DNA of 64,000 bases, taken from contig MPMR01000006.1 in the NCBI GenBank assembly GCA_002238605.1, positions 1 to 64,000 of the forward strand. Reading direction: 5' to 3'. The notes under the pieces were generated by a model. The model worked only from the letters and a program-made list of their open reading frames with translations. It ran no database searches and was not told the origin of the DNA. Position numbers and translations under genes: made by a program. How positions within the stretch are numbered: the stretch's first letter is position 1; each line of letters opens with the position of its first letter. Source of the DNA: BD2-11 clade cluster bacterium bin43 (GTDB taxonomy: Bacteria; Gemmatimonadota; Gemmatimonadetes; Longimicrobiales; Gaopeijiaceae). This document shows positions 1 to 9,963 of the stretch, piece by piece.

Positions 1-195
1 GGCCCTGGCACCCTTGAAATCCGAACGAAACGGGTCTACACTGTGTCGGCATCGGTCCTCTGGTGTGGTGACTGTCAAGTTTGTGCGGCACATAAACTTA
101 ACAACCCCCGGAGGCCGATGCCATCTTCTTGCTGTGAGAAATCCGGGCTAGAGCGGACGGCGCATGTCAAGCTTGCCGGTCAGACGGAGAACGTC

Positions 196-534
196 TCAAC
201 CGACATTGCCTTTCTGGAACGCGGTCACAGGGGTGGTCTGGTCGTTCCTGCCAAGATCACCACGCGCGAACGGATCGTTCAGCCCTTTGCACATCAGCGG
301 ATTCTCGATTCCGTGTTCGGGGAACAGCGCTTCCGGTCGATCTTGGTATCGGTCAGCGAAATGCAGCGACAACGGCAGACGGGAGCAAACGCCATCTGCG
401 TGCCCGGTCCCATCCGGCTCTACCAACTCCACCTCGCGAGGCTCAGCGGCCTCTACTACCTCGATCCACCCGCCCGATACCTCGAGCGAGATGTTGCGGA
501 TCACATCACGGTAGATACCGTTGGCAGGCTATTG
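196..534 (-). pseudogene. Unrecognised ORF remnant downstream of the DNA methyltransferase
   Basis: On the minus strand an open frame with coding-like codon use ends at 196. Its only available start is a GTG near 504, with no ribosome site. The same frame continues upstream to a TAG just beyond 534. A second short frame from about 566 (reading PKPLTPEDPHPIA) looks as if it would join it through one frameshift. I see no family signature; visible stretches include RDVIRNISLEV and LHFADRYQDRPEALF. Its place directly after a lone cytosine methyltransferase would suit a decayed restriction gene, but that is inference from position only. A plus-strand frame (43-570) covers the same DNA with less convincing codon use. 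I see nothing else in bases 1-195. Confidence 0.3.
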
Positions 535-566
535 GGTGAGGATCTTCCGGCGTTAACGGCTTTGGA

Positions 567-1718
567 CTAGAGCATCGTCAACTGATCGGGGAAGTCCACG
601 TTTCCGGCGCGGATTCCGCGACGCCGCTGGTCACACCCGTCGGCCACTCGAAGCAATTTCAGAACCTCTCGGCCTATTGCACGTGCGAGAGGAGGCGGGA
701 CAACGTTCCCGATCTGGGATCGTATGTCCGCCCGTGTGCCCCGGAATGCGAAGTGATCTGGGAATCCTTGCAGCCTTGCGGCCTCTCTCGGGGTCAGAGG
801 TCGATCATGATGCGGATGGCCATAGCGACCGCGGGTGAAGCTATCGAATCCACCGGTAATCGTTGGACACTGCCCATCCCATCTTAGGCGCCCGTATACA
901 TCCGGCCACCCTCCGCTCGAGACATCAACCCCACGGTGACAGTCGAGTCTGAGGTGGTCGGGAATGTCTTGCCAGCCCCCACCCTGCGGAACGTAGGAAA
1001 AGCGTTTGACGTTGATCGGCGTGACCCGAGCACGTTGGTGGTTCGGCAAATCCGGGTGCTCGGAGTAGTCCTCTGGCGGCTCAGGGAGCCCCGAAAGCAC
1101 GTCACCGACGGTGCGTCGCTTTCCTGCCGCTTTGGCGGGGATCGAGAACGATACGCCCTGGTCGCAGCGTACGCAGACCATGATGAAGCGCTCGCGCGTC
1201 TGGGCGAGCCCGTAATCCGCACAGTTGTAGAAGTGCGGGAAGAGACGGTACTCCGACAACTCCTGTCGCATTAGTTCCAGATACCCTCGGCCCCGCTTCT
1301 GGCCGAAGATGGCAACGTTCTCGAAGAGCACGACTCTCGGCCGGAGTTCGCGGGCCAAACGAGCGAACTCAAGCACCAATCGATTCCGCTGGTCACCGTT
1401 GTGTGCCCCGCGTTTTTGTTTTGAGAACCCTTGGCAGGGCGGCCCCCCAGAGAATAGGGCGACCTCGCCACGCCGTTGGCCAACGATCTCCAAGAGCCTC
1501 GTTCCTGTCATGTCTCTAGCGTCGGCAACGACGCAAGGCCCCTGCAGGTTATCCGAATGCGTTTCGACCGCGCGCTCGTCAAGATCGAACGCCAACAAAG
1601 GCGTTAGACCCGCCTGCTCCAAGCCAAGGCTCATGCCTCCGGGGCCACAGAATGATTCAATGAACCCGTACTTCAATCCGAATCCTCGCTGCGGGATCGA
1701 TCGATGGGAACCAGCCAC
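567..1718 (-). CDS. dcm: DNA (cytosine-5-)-methyltransferase
   Basis: Methylates the C5 of cytosine in a target DNA sequence using S-adenosylmethionine. The 383-residue protein shows the ordered motifs of the C5-MTase family: FCGPGG (residues 23-28, cofactor site), GGPPCQGFS with the catalytic Cys95, ENV (133-135), QTRERF (173-178), and RLQGFP and IGNVVPP near the C-terminus. The target-recognition region lies between about 200 and 320. The ATG at 1718 is 31 bp past the lipB stop on the same strand. Codon use is less GC-biased than in neighbouring genes, which suggests transfer. No intact restriction endonuclease or vsr gene is visible beside it, so it is either an orphan or the survivor of a restriction-modification pair. 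Specificity cannot be read from the sequence. Confidence 0.93.
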   Translation of the reverse strand: MAGSHRSIPQRGFGLKYGFIESFCGPGGMSLGLEQAGLTPLLAFDLDERAVETHSDNLQGPCVVADARDMTGTRLLEIVGQRRGEVALFSGGPPCQGFSKQKRGAHNGDQRNRLVLEFARLARELRPRVVLFENVAIFGQKRGRGYLELMRQELSEYRLFPHFYNCADYGLAQTRERFIMVCVRCDQGVSFSIPAKAAGKRRTVGDVLSGLPEPPEDYSEHPDLPNHQRARVTPINVKRFSYVPQGGGWQDIPDHLRLDCHRGVDVSSGGWPDVYGRLRWDGQCPTITGGFDSFTRGRYGHPHHDRPLTPREAARLQGFPDHFAFRGTRADIRSQIGNVVPPPLARAIGREVLKLLRVADGCDQRRRGIRAGNVDFPDQLTML

Positions 1719-1749
1719 ACGATACCAAATAGATACCGAAAATGCAAGT

Positions 1750-2526
1750 TCAGCCTGCGGGGAAGGATGCTTCCGCTACGGATGTCGAGAACACCTCCGC
1801 GAAGGCGGAGACGGCCGCGTCCTCGACGGCCGCCATGGCCACGGGGCCGCCCGTGCATTCGGCGAGCGAGGTGACCTCGCGGTCGGGGATGCCGCAGGGG
1901 ACGATGGTCGCGAAGTAGTCGAGGTCCGGCTCGACGTTGAGGGCGAACCCGTGCGAGGTGACCCAGCCCGAGGAAACCCGGATGCCGATGGCGGCGATCT
2001 TGCGCCCCCCGGTCCAGACCCCGGTGAGGCCGTCCGCCCGCCCGGCTTCCACGCCGAACGCCGCCACCGTGCGAATGAGCACCTCCTCCAGATCCCTCAG
2101 GTAGCGGTGCAGGTCGCGGCGCCCGGGGGCGAGCCGGAGGATCGGGTAGCCGACCAGCTGTCCCGGCCCGTGGTAGGTGACGTCCCCTCCCCTGCCCGCC
2201 TCGAAGAGCTCGATACCCCGCGCCCGCAGCTGGTCGTCGCTGGCCAGGACGTGGTCGCGGTGGGCGCTCGACCCCATCGTGAGGACGTGCGGGTGCTCGA
2301 GCAGGAGGAGCTGGTCGGGGATCTCGCCGGCCGCGCGGCGGCGCACCAGGTCGGCCTGCAGGTCGAGGGCGCGCGCGTACCCGACCAGTCCCGGGCGGGT
2401 GACCTCGAGGGTCGGCTGCTTCAGCGCCGCGGGAGACAGGGCGGGAAGGTCGTGGCGGCTCGTGGATGAATCCGCGCGAGCGGCGGGGCGCCGGGCGGAC
2501 GGAGGAGACGCGGAGGAGGGCGGCAC
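1750..2526 (-). CDS. lipB: Octanoyl-[ACP]:protein N-octanoyltransferase
   Basis: Transfers octanoate from acyl carrier protein to the lipoyl-domain lysine of 2-oxo acid dehydrogenase and glycine-cleavage proteins, the first step of lipoate synthesis. Family motifs are clear: [17 protein letters not shown] (from residue 112), GRKIAAIGI with the conserved Lys176, SHGFALNV, and [12 protein letters not shown] with catalytic Cys211. The first 35 or so residues are Ala/Ser/Pro-rich and extend beyond the usual LipB start, so the true start may lie further in, although no ATG is available there. The gene follows E2 by only 16 bp, placing the modifying enzyme next to one of its substrates. LipA is not in the window. 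Confidence 0.95.
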   Translation of the reverse strand: MPPSSASPPSARRPAARADSSTSRHDLPALSPAALKQPTLEVTRPGLVGYARALDLQADLVRRRAAGEIPDQLLLLEHPHVLTMGSSAHRDHVLASDDQLRARGIELFEAGRGGDVTYHGPGQLVGYPILRLAPGRRDLHRYLRDLEEVLIRTVAAFGVEAGRADGLTGVWTGGRKIAAIGIRVSSGWVTSHGFALNVEPDLDYFATIVPCGIPDREVTSLAECTGGPVAMAAVEDAAVSAFAEVFSTSVAEASFPAG

Positions 2527-2542
2527 GGCGGGCGCGGGCCGG

Positions 2543-4115
2543 TCAGGCGTCCTCGGGGAACTCTGCCAGGGTGGTCCGCAGGTCGGCGATGAAGCGGGCG
2601 GCGTCGGCCCCGTCGACGATGCGGTGGTCGTACCCGAGCGAGAAGAACGCGCGCTTGCGGATCGCCATGGCGTCCTGGCCGCTGGCCGGATCGGTCACCA
2701 CCACGACCCGCTTCTCGATGGCGCCCGTGCCCAGGATGGCGGCGGTCCCCTTGGGGATGATGGGCATGCCGACCACGGTGCCCAGCACCCCGGGATTGGT
2801 GAGCGAGAAGGTCGCCCCCTGGATGTCCGCGGGGTCGAGCTTGCGCGACCGGGCGCGCGCGGCCAGGTCGGCGATGCGCCGGGCGATGCCCACCAGGCTG
2901 AACTCGTCCGCGTCGTGGATGACGGGCACGATCAGGCCGGGGTTGAGGTCGACCGCGATGCCCAGGTTCACGTTGCCCCGGTAGATGACGCTGCGGCCGG
3001 ACACGACGGAGTTGACCATCGGGTAGTCGCGCAGCAGCCGCGAGCAGGCCCACGCGATGAAGGCGGTGTAGCTGACCCGCGCCCCGCGCGCCATCCACGT
3101 CTCGCGGTTCCGCCGCCGAAGCTCGTCGATGCGGGTGAAGTCCACCTCGATGAAGGAGTGGACGTGGGGCGCCACCCGCTTCGCCACCACCATGTGGTCG
3201 GCGGTGAGCCGGCGGATCTTGTCCATCGGCTCCACCCGATCGGCGGAGCGGGCGCGGAACTCCGGGTTGCGCACCTCTCCGTAGAAGGTCGCCCACAGCT
3301 GGTCGGCGCCGAGCACGGGACCGGGGGCGGCATCGGGAGCGGCGGGGGGGGGGGGGAGAGGGGGCGGTCGCGTGGCCGGTGGCCGGGGCGGGCCCGGCGG
3401 CGGCCGCAGCCGCAGCGTCCTGCTTGCGGGCCTCGATGAAGTTGAGGATGTCCTGCTTGGTCACGCGCCCGGCGTGGCCGGTGCCGGCGACCTGGCCGAT
3501 GTCGACCCCGTGCTCGGCGGCGATGCGGCGCACCACCGGGGTCGAGCGGCGGCGGAGGCGTTCCTCCGCGGTCGCGGGGGTGGAGGGGCGGTCGGCGGGC
3601 GCGGGGGAGGGGTCGGTCGCGGGGGCGGGTTTCCCGGCCGGTGCTCCGGCGAGGCCCGCGGTTGCCGCGGCGTCAGCCGCTTCCGCCCGGGCCGCCTCTC
3701 CGGCGGGCTCGCCCGCCACCTCCGTCGACGAAGCCCCGCCCGCCGGCGCGGGCCCCGCGTTGCCGGGCGCGCCCCCCCCTCCCCCCCGGCCCGCCTCTCC
3801 GGCGGGCTCGCCGGCCACTTCGGTCGACGAAGCCCCGCCCGCGGCCCCGTCGCCTGCCGCGCCTCCTGCCGAATCGATCACGCCGACGATGGTCCCGACC
3901 TCCACGGTCTCCCCCTCCGGGACCGTGATCTCCACCAGCACCCCGCCGGTGGGAGACGGAATCTCCGCGTCGACCTTGTCGGTCGAGATCTCGAGAATGG
4001 GTTCGTCCACCTCGATGCGGTCTCCAACCGCCTTCAGCCAGCGCGAGACCGTCCCCTCGGCGATCGACTCGCCCATCTGGGGCATCGGCACTTCAATGCG
4101 GGACACGACAGACAC
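2543..4115 (-). CDS. 2-oxo acid dehydrogenase E2 (dihydrolipoamide acyltransferase), frameshifted
   Basis: Core acyltransferase of a pyruvate- or branched-chain-type dehydrogenase complex. From the ATG at 4115 it has an N-terminal lipoyl domain (residues 1-80) with lipoyl Lys47 in STDKVDAE, a long Ala/Pro/Gly linker, a peripheral-subunit-binding domain ([14 protein letters not shown] and following) and a C-terminal acyltransferase domain ending with the active-site motif [10 protein letters not shown]. The frame breaks in a run of 13 C (coding strand) at 3344-3356. Twelve C would join the two halves exactly (the downstream half reads [17 protein letters not shown]). So either the assembly has one base too many, or this is a real null or phase-variable allele. 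A near-identical 17-residue linker segment occurs twice. It follows E1 beta by 63 bp, and lipB comes 16 bp after it. Confidence 0.88.
3344..3356. repeat. G13/C13 homopolymer that breaks the E2 reading frame
   Basis: Thirteen consecutive G on the plus strand lie within the Pro codons of the E2 inter-domain linker. The length leaves the two halves of the gene in different frames, and loss of one base would restore a continuous frame. A second, imperfect C-run (C8-T-C7) at 3772-3787 in the same linker keeps the frame. Confidence 0.95.
3692..3841. repeat. In-frame direct repeat, period 99 bp, in the E2 linker
   Basis: A segment of about 50 bp starting near 3693 recurs 99 bp later with a few substitutions. 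On the minus strand it encodes [16 protein letters not shown] twice. Because 99 is a multiple of three the duplication keeps the frame. It lengthens the flexible linker between the lipoyl and subunit-binding domains. Confidence 0.85.
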
Positions 4116-4178
4116 TCCGTTGCTTGCGGCGGCGCGTTCGGGCTTCGGCGCCCGTCATCGGCAATACCCTGGACATCG

Positions 4179-5207
4179 TCAGTACTCTACAAGATAGCGG
4201 CACGCGGTGACGATATCCGACACCCGGGGCAGAAAGTAGTCCTCCAGCCCGCCCGCGTAGGGGACGGGCGAATCGATCGCGGTGACGCGCAGAATCGGCG
4301 CGTCCAGCCACTCGAACGCCTGCTCGTTCACGCGCATGGCGATCTCGCCGGCGATCCCGCCGGTGCGGGTGTCCTCGTGGACGATCAGCAGCCGCCCGGT
4401 CTTCTTCACGCTTCCGGCGACCGCTTCGTCGTCCAGGGGCAGCAGGGTGCGCAGGTCCAGGACCTCGACCGCCACCCCGTCGTCCTTCTCCAGCGCCGCG
4501 GCCGCCTCCAGGCTCGTATGCACCATCGCGCCATAGGTGACGATGGTCACCTGCGTGCCCTCGCGCGCGCACCGCGCCTTGCCCAGCGGCACGGTGTAGT
4601 CCTCCGCCGGCAGCACCTCCCGCAGGTGCGGCGCCCGGTAGAGGCTCTTGTGCTCCTCGAAGATGACCGGGTCGTCGTCGCGGATGGCCGACTTCATGAG
4701 GCCCTTTGCGTCGTAGGCGGTGGCGGGGTAGACGATCTTGAGCCCGGGCGTGTGGAAGAAGGCCATCTCCACGTTCTGGGAGTGGAAGGGGCCGCCCCGG
4801 TTGCCCCCCCCGACGGGGCCGCGCACCACCACCGGGACGCTCCCGCTGCCTCGATAGCGGGAGGTGGCCAGGTAGTTGGTGATGACGTCGTAGGCGGGAG
4901 AGATGAAGTCCATGAACTGCATCTCCACCACCGGGCGAAGTCCCATGTGGGCCGCTCCCGCGGCGGCCCCGGTGAAGCCGGCCTCCGAGATCGGGGTGTC
5001 GATGACCCGTTCGGCGCCGAAATGGTCGAGGAAGCCGCGCGTCACCTTGAACGCGCCCCCGTAGACGGCGATGTCCTCCCCCATGAGAAAGACGGAAGGG
5101 TCGCGCTCCATTTCCTCGAAGAGGGCTTCGCTGATGGCTTCGAGCAGCGTCACCGGCTCCCCGCGCAGGGTCCTGGCGAGGTGTTCCGGCCTGGAGTTGC
5201 TGGTCAC
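4179..5207 (-). CDS. 2-oxo acid dehydrogenase E1 component, beta subunit
   Basis: Beta subunit of the thiamine-diphosphate-dependent E1 of a heterotetrameric 2-oxo acid dehydrogenase (pyruvate or branched-chain type). From the GTG at 5207 it is 342 residues, the usual length. It begins near VTLLEAISEAL, carries the GEDIAVYGGAFKVT region that contributes a glutamate to the cofactor site, then PISEAGFTGAAAGAAHMG and RGPVGGGNRGGPFHSQ. The C-terminal transketolase-like domain contains VEVLDLRTLLPLD and HEDTRTGG. The frame stays open upstream to 5519, but that part overlaps E1 alpha and has no homology-like features, hence the GTG start 13 bp after the E1 alpha stop. Substrate preference cannot be decided from sequence alone. 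Confidence 0.93.
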   Translation of the reverse strand: MTSNSRPEHLARTLRGEPVTLLEAISEALFEEMERDPSVFLMGEDIAVYGGAFKVTRGFLDHFGAERVIDTPISEAGFTGAAAGAAHMGLRPVVEMQFMDFISPAYDVITNYLATSRYRGSGSVPVVVRGPVGGGNRGGPFHSQNVEMAFFHTPGLKIVYPATAYDAKGLMKSAIRDDDPVIFEEHKSLYRAPHLREVLPAEDYTVPLGKARCAREGTQVTIVTYGAMVHTSLEAAAALEKDDGVAVEVLDLRTLLPLDDEAVAGSVKKTGRLLIVHEDTRTGGIAGEIAMRVNEQAFEWLDAPILRVTAIDSPVPYAGGLEDYFLPRVSDIVTACRYLVEY

Positions 5208-5220
5208 GGCCCGGCCCCGG

Positions 5221-6249
5221 TCATGTGGTGGACGCCAGGGCGAGCCCGCGTTCCGGCGGCTCGAGTCGATACCAGGGGGGAGTGCCCGGATCGCCGTCGT
5301 AGACGCCTCCGAGCGCGTATTCGTCGGCGGGAGGCGACTCCCCCAGCGCCTGCTCGCACGCCGACCGCACCGCGGCCCGCGCCCGGCGCTCCACCTCGTC
5401 GAGGTCGGAGGCCCGGGCGATGCGCTCTTCGATGAGCCGGACGCGGAACCGGGCTGCGGGGTCGGGTGGGTGCTCGTACGGGTGTCGTTCCCGGTCGGCC
5501 CCGGCGGCGCGGAGGGCACGTCGCGAGACCGGACAGCCTCGGGCCTCGACCAGGGTGGCGCCCTGCCCGGAACGCGCCCGCGCGGCCGCCTCCTCCACCG
5601 CCCGATGGACGGCCAGCACGTCGCCGCCGTCCACCGACGCGCTCGCGACCCCGTACCCGGCCGCCTTCTGCGCGAAGCCGCGCGCCCGCGTATGCACCCC
5701 CGTCGAGGTCTCGGTTCCGGCCTGAACGACCACGATCAGGGGACAGCGCCGGGCGGCGGCGAAGTTGGTTCCCTCGTGCCACGCGCTGGTGGAGGTTTCG
5801 TCCTCGCCCGAAAAGACCAGTCCGACCCGGTCCTCGCCGCGCAGGCGAAACGCCAGGGTGACCCCGGCCATGACCTCCACCATGGTGCCGGGAAGCGCGG
5901 CCGGACCCACGAGCCCGCGCTCGACATCGATGGGACACATCCCCGGCTCCCGGCCGCGGCCCGGCGCCGAGCCGCATGCGAGATGCTGTCGGAAGAACTG
6001 GAGCGGGGTCCCGCCGAACACGAAGAAGGCGCCCGCATTGTCGGGGGTGGGCGCGACCGCGTCGCCGGAACCGTCGCTTGCGGCACGCAGCGCGCGCGCG
6101 GCGCCCGTCGAGACGGCTTCGTATCCCCGTCCGCAGCGGATGGCCGCGGGAACGCGGCCCTGGTCGCGGAGGCTCTTCAGCCGCGTGGCGGCGGCCCGAT
6201 GGAGGGCGAGCGCCCGATAGAGGTCGACGGCATCATCGCGCCCGGCCAC
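5221..6249 (-). CDS. 2-oxo acid dehydrogenase E1 alpha-like subunit with degenerate cofactor motif
   Basis: The 342-residue protein aligns along its length with E1 alpha chains of the heterotetrameric type. It shows WHEGTNFAAARRCPLIVVVQ where the family has HEALNFA...VVFVCQ, and GYGVASASVDGGDVLAV where the family has the GYG...VDGNDVLAV segment. It lies 13 bp before E1 beta, as expected for the paired subunit. The classical GDG-X26-NN motif that binds Mg-thiamine diphosphate is here GED (148-150) and, at the exact expected spacing, AG (177-178). So the metal ligands are changed at both ends. The Gly/Arg-rich region GRGREPGMCP also differs from the usual GRGGSMH. It may be a divergent active enzyme or a subunit losing its role. 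secG is its upstream neighbour. Confidence 0.8.
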   Translation of the reverse strand: MAGRDDAVDLYRALALHRAAATRLKSLRDQGRVPAAIRCGRGYEAVSTGAARALRAASDGSGDAVAPTPDNAGAFFVFGGTPLQFFRQHLACGSAPGRGREPGMCPIDVERGLVGPAALPGTMVEVMAGVTLAFRLRGEDRVGLVFSGEDETSTSAWHEGTNFAAARRCPLIVVVQAGTETSTGVHTRARGFAQKAAGYGVASASVDGGDVLAVHRAVEEAAARARSGQGATLVEARGCPVSRRALRAAGADRERHPYEHPPDPAARFRVRLIEERIARASDLDEVERRARAAVRSACEQALGESPPADEYALGGVYDGDPGTPPWYRLEPPERGLALASTT

Positions 6250-6272
6250 GGTCAGCGTCGAGCGGTCCCGGG

Positions 6273-6692
6273 TCAGAGTCCGTTGGGCGGGGGAGGTGTC
6301 CCGTCCGGCGGCGGGTCGCCTGGGGGCGTGGTCTCGCCCGCGGCGGGCACTTCGACCGGGACGGCTTCGTCCGCGGGGGCGGCGTCCTCGAGTCCGGGAA
6401 GGACCGGAGTGGGCGCAGCCTGCTGCTGGCTCTCGCGCAGAATGGAAGTCGGCGCCGTGGCCCGCGACGACATGATGGACAGGACCAGCGCGAGCAGCAT
6501 GAAGATGCTGCCCGTCGTCCAGGTGGTGCGCGTAAGCACCGATGCGGCCTGGCGGCCGGCGAGAATCCCCTCCGTCGGGCTGGCCCCTCCGCCCATGGCC
6601 GCCAATCCGCCTCCCTTGCCTGCCTGGAGGAGGATGACGACCCCGAGGATCAGGCCATCCAGTACGAGTAGGAACAGAAGAAAGCCATACAT
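6273..6692 (-). CDS. secG: Preprotein translocase subunit SecG
   Basis: Small membrane partner of SecYE that assists protein export across the inner membrane. The protein has 139 residues with two hydrophobic segments (about 3-22 and 53-74) separated by the typical Gly-rich loop GKGGGLAAMGGGASPTEG. A Pro/Ala-rich hydrophilic tail of about 60 residues follows, longer than in E. coli SecG. It follows tpiA as the last gene of gap-pgk-tpiA-secG, an order common in bacteria, and precedes E1 alpha by 23 bp. Confidence 0.93.
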   Translation of the reverse strand: MYGFLLFLLVLDGLILGVVILLQAGKGGGLAAMGGGASPTEGILAGRQAASVLTRTTWTTGSIFMLLALVLSIMSSRATAPTSILRESQQQAAPTPVLPGLEDAAPADEAVPVEVPAAGETTPPGDPPPDGTPPPPNGL

Positions 6693-6782
6693 GCGTCTAT
6701 ATCCGGCTATTTCGCCCGGTTCGAGGAATCGGCGTAAACCATCGTCCCGGCCCGCTCCACTGTCAAGCGGCTCCGGCCCCGG

Positions 6783-7535
6783 TCACGGCTGAGCGGCCTC
6801 GGCGATGCGGGCGAAGGAGTCGGGGTCGAGGCTCGCTCCGCCCACCAGCACGCCGTCGATGTCGGGAGAGGCGAGCAGCTGCGCGGCGTTCCCGGGATTC
6901 ACGCTTCCCCCGTAGAGGATGCGCACCGAGGAGGCGCGCTCCTCGCCCCAGGCCTCCGCCAGACGGCGCCTCAGGATTCCGTGTGCAGCGGACGCATCGG
7001 ACGGGGTCGCGGTTTCACCCGTGCCGATCGCCCATACCGGTTCGTAGGCGGCCATCACGTCGTCCCCGGGGGTGAGCACCGCGAGTGCGGCGTCCAGCTG
7101 ACGGATGATGACCTCTCCGGCCCGGCCGGCCTGGCGCTCCTCGAGGGTCTCGCCCACGCAGAGGACGGGAACCAGCCCCGCATCGGCGGCGGCGCGGGCC
7201 CTGACGGCCGCGTCCCGGTCGCTCTCGCCGAACAGGTGGCGCCGTTCGGAGTGACCGGCCAGGGCGTGGGTGGCCCCCGCCGCGCGGGCCATTGGGGCGG
7301 AGATCTCCCCGGTGAAGGCGCCGTGCGGCTCGGGGTGGATGTTCTGCACGCCCAGCTGCACGCGGGGCCGCCGGGGGAGGGCGGACTGCGCCGCGGCGAA
7401 GGAGATGGCGGCGGGAAAGATCAGGATGTCGGGTTGGGTCCCGGACCACGAGGGGCGGAAGGCGCCGAAGAACCGGCGGGCGTCCTCGGGCGCGTGGTAC
7501 ATCTTCCAGTTCCCGGCGATGACCGGTTTCCTCAT
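6783..7535 (-). CDS. tpiA: Triose-phosphate isomerase
   Basis: Interconverts dihydroxyacetone phosphate and glyceraldehyde 3-phosphate in glycolysis and gluconeogenesis. The 250-residue TIM barrel shows GNWKM near the N-terminus (substrate Lys), AGHSERRH (electrophilic His), AYEPVWAIGTG (catalytic Glu) and YGGSVNPGN (phosphate loop). I chose the ATG at 7535, which gives MRKPVIAGNWKM and the standard length. The frame is open for ten more codons upstream. It is third in the gap-pgk-tpiA-secG series, 84 bp after pgk. Confidence 0.96.
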   Translation of the reverse strand: MRKPVIAGNWKMYHAPEDARRFFGAFRPSWSGTQPDILIFPAAISFAAAQSALPRRPRVQLGVQNIHPEPHGAFTGEISAPMARAAGATHALAGHSERRHLFGESDRDAAVRARAAADAGLVPVLCVGETLEERQAGRAGEVIIRQLDAALAVLTPGDDVMAAYEPVWAIGTGETATPSDASAAHGILRRRLAEAWGEERASSVRILYGGSVNPGNAAQLLASPDIDGVLVGGASLDPDSFARIAEAAQP

Positions 7536-7619
7536 GCGGCCTCCAGCTTGTTTGCGCGGCCTCAAGTTGTTTGCGCGTCGGTCCCGTCCTGCGCGCGGCG
7601 GGATCTGCGCGGCGTTCCC

Positions 7620-8819
7620 CTACGCGTCCGAGAGCGCCTCCACTCCGGGGAGCGTCTTCCCCGCCAGGAACGCCAGCGAGGCGCCCCCGCCGGTGGAAAC
7701 GTGGGTGAAGGCGTCGGCGAGCCCGGCGGCGCGCACCGCGGCCGCGGAGTCCCCTCCCCCGGCGATGGTCAGCGCCCCCGACGCCGTCGCCACGGCCACG
7801 GATCGTGCGACCGCGGCTGTTCCGGCGGCGAACGGGGGCATCTCGGATACGCCCACGGGCCCGTTCCAGACGATGGTGCGGGCCTGCTCCAGCTCGCCTG
7901 CGAACAGGCGCCGGCTCGCGCTCCCGATGTCGCCGATGCGGTCCTCCGCTCCGACCTCGGCCCGCGGCACTTCCCGGGTGGTCGTGACGGCGTCGATGCG
8001 GGGCGCGACCACGCAGTCCACCGGCAGCATCAGGCGGTCGCCGGCGCGGTCCATCAGCCGGGCTGCGAGATCCACGCCCTCCTCATCCACGAGGGACCGG
8101 CCGGTCTCGAGCCCCAGCGCCCGGAAGAAGGTATTGGCCATGGCGCCGCCGACCAGCACCCGATCGGCCCGCGCGAGCATCTTTTCGATGACGGCGATCT
8201 TGTCCGATACCTTGGCGCCCCCCAGGACCGCCACGAAGGGCCGCCCGGGACTGTCCAGCGCTTCGCCCAGAACGCGGATTTCGCGCTCGAGGAGCAGCCC
8301 CGCCACCGCCTCCCCGCCCCTGGCCCGCATCGCCAGGGCCAGGCCGGCGGTCGAGGCGTGCGCCCGGTGCGCCGTCCCGAAGGCGTCGTTCACAAAGTGG
8401 TCGCCGAGCGCGGCGAAAGTGGCGGCCAGTTCGGCGTCGTTGCCCGTTTCGCCCTCGAGGAAGCGGGTGTTCTCGGCCACCAGGATCTCGCCGGGAGCGA
8501 GGGCGCGGGCGCGCGCCAGCGTTTCCGGTCCGGCCGTCCGGGGGCTGAAGCGCACATCCTCGCCGAGGAGTTCGCCCAGCCGGGCCGCGACCGGACGGAG
8601 GGAGAGCTCCGGGCGGGGCCGGCCTCCGGGGCGGCCCAGGTGGGAGAGGAGGACCAGGCGGGCGCCGGTGGCGGTGAGCCGGCGGAGGGTCGGCAGGGTG
8701 TGTTCGACGCGGGTGTCGTCCATGACCCGCCCGTCCAGCAGCGGGACGTTGAAGTCCACGCGTACGACGATGCGGTCGCCGTCGCGCGCGGCGAGGTCCC
8801 TCAGGGTCTTCTTGCGCAT
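7620..8819 (-). CDS. pgk: Phosphoglycerate kinase
   Basis: Makes ATP from 1,3-bisphosphoglycerate in glycolysis. The 399-residue protein has the full two-domain length. It shows VVRVDFNVPL near the N-terminus, the substrate-binding HLGRPGG, ENTRFLEGE, the hinge segment VLGGAKVSDKI, and the C-terminal nucleotide region NGPVGVSEMPPF and STGGGASLAFLAG. It lies 24 bp after gap on the same strand, so the two are probably co-transcribed. Confidence 0.97.
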   Translation of the reverse strand: MRKKTLRDLAARDGDRIVVRVDFNVPLLDGRVMDDTRVEHTLPTLRRLTATGARLVLLSHLGRPGGRPRPELSLRPVAARLGELLGEDVRFSPRTAGPETLARARALAPGEILVAENTRFLEGETGNDAELAATFAALGDHFVNDAFGTAHRAHASTAGLALAMRARGGEAVAGLLLEREIRVLGEALDSPGRPFVAVLGGAKVSDKIAVIEKMLARADRVLVGGAMANTFFRALGLETGRSLVDEEGVDLAARLMDRAGDRLMLPVDCVVAPRIDAVTTTREVPRAEVGAEDRIGDIGSASRRLFAGELEQARTIVWNGPVGVSEMPPFAAGTAAVARSVAVATASGALTIAGGGDSAAAVRAAGLADAFTHVSTGGGASLAFLAGKTLPGVEALSDA

Positions 8820-8843
8820 CGCCGGCGGGCTCGCGGCCCGGAA

Positions 8844-9872
<1,029 letters not shown>

Positions 9873-9963
9873 GGATGGCGCTGTCTCCCGGGGCGTGTCT
9901 GATGCTTCCTTGGGGAATCTGCCCGGACGCACCCCGCTGGCGGGTCAGAGTTCCAGGAACAAA

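Noticed and set aside
43-570. A 175-codon plus-strand frame at the left end
   Set aside because: It starts at GTG with no ribosome site, its codon use is not biased, and the product has no features. The opposite strand looks more coding-like.
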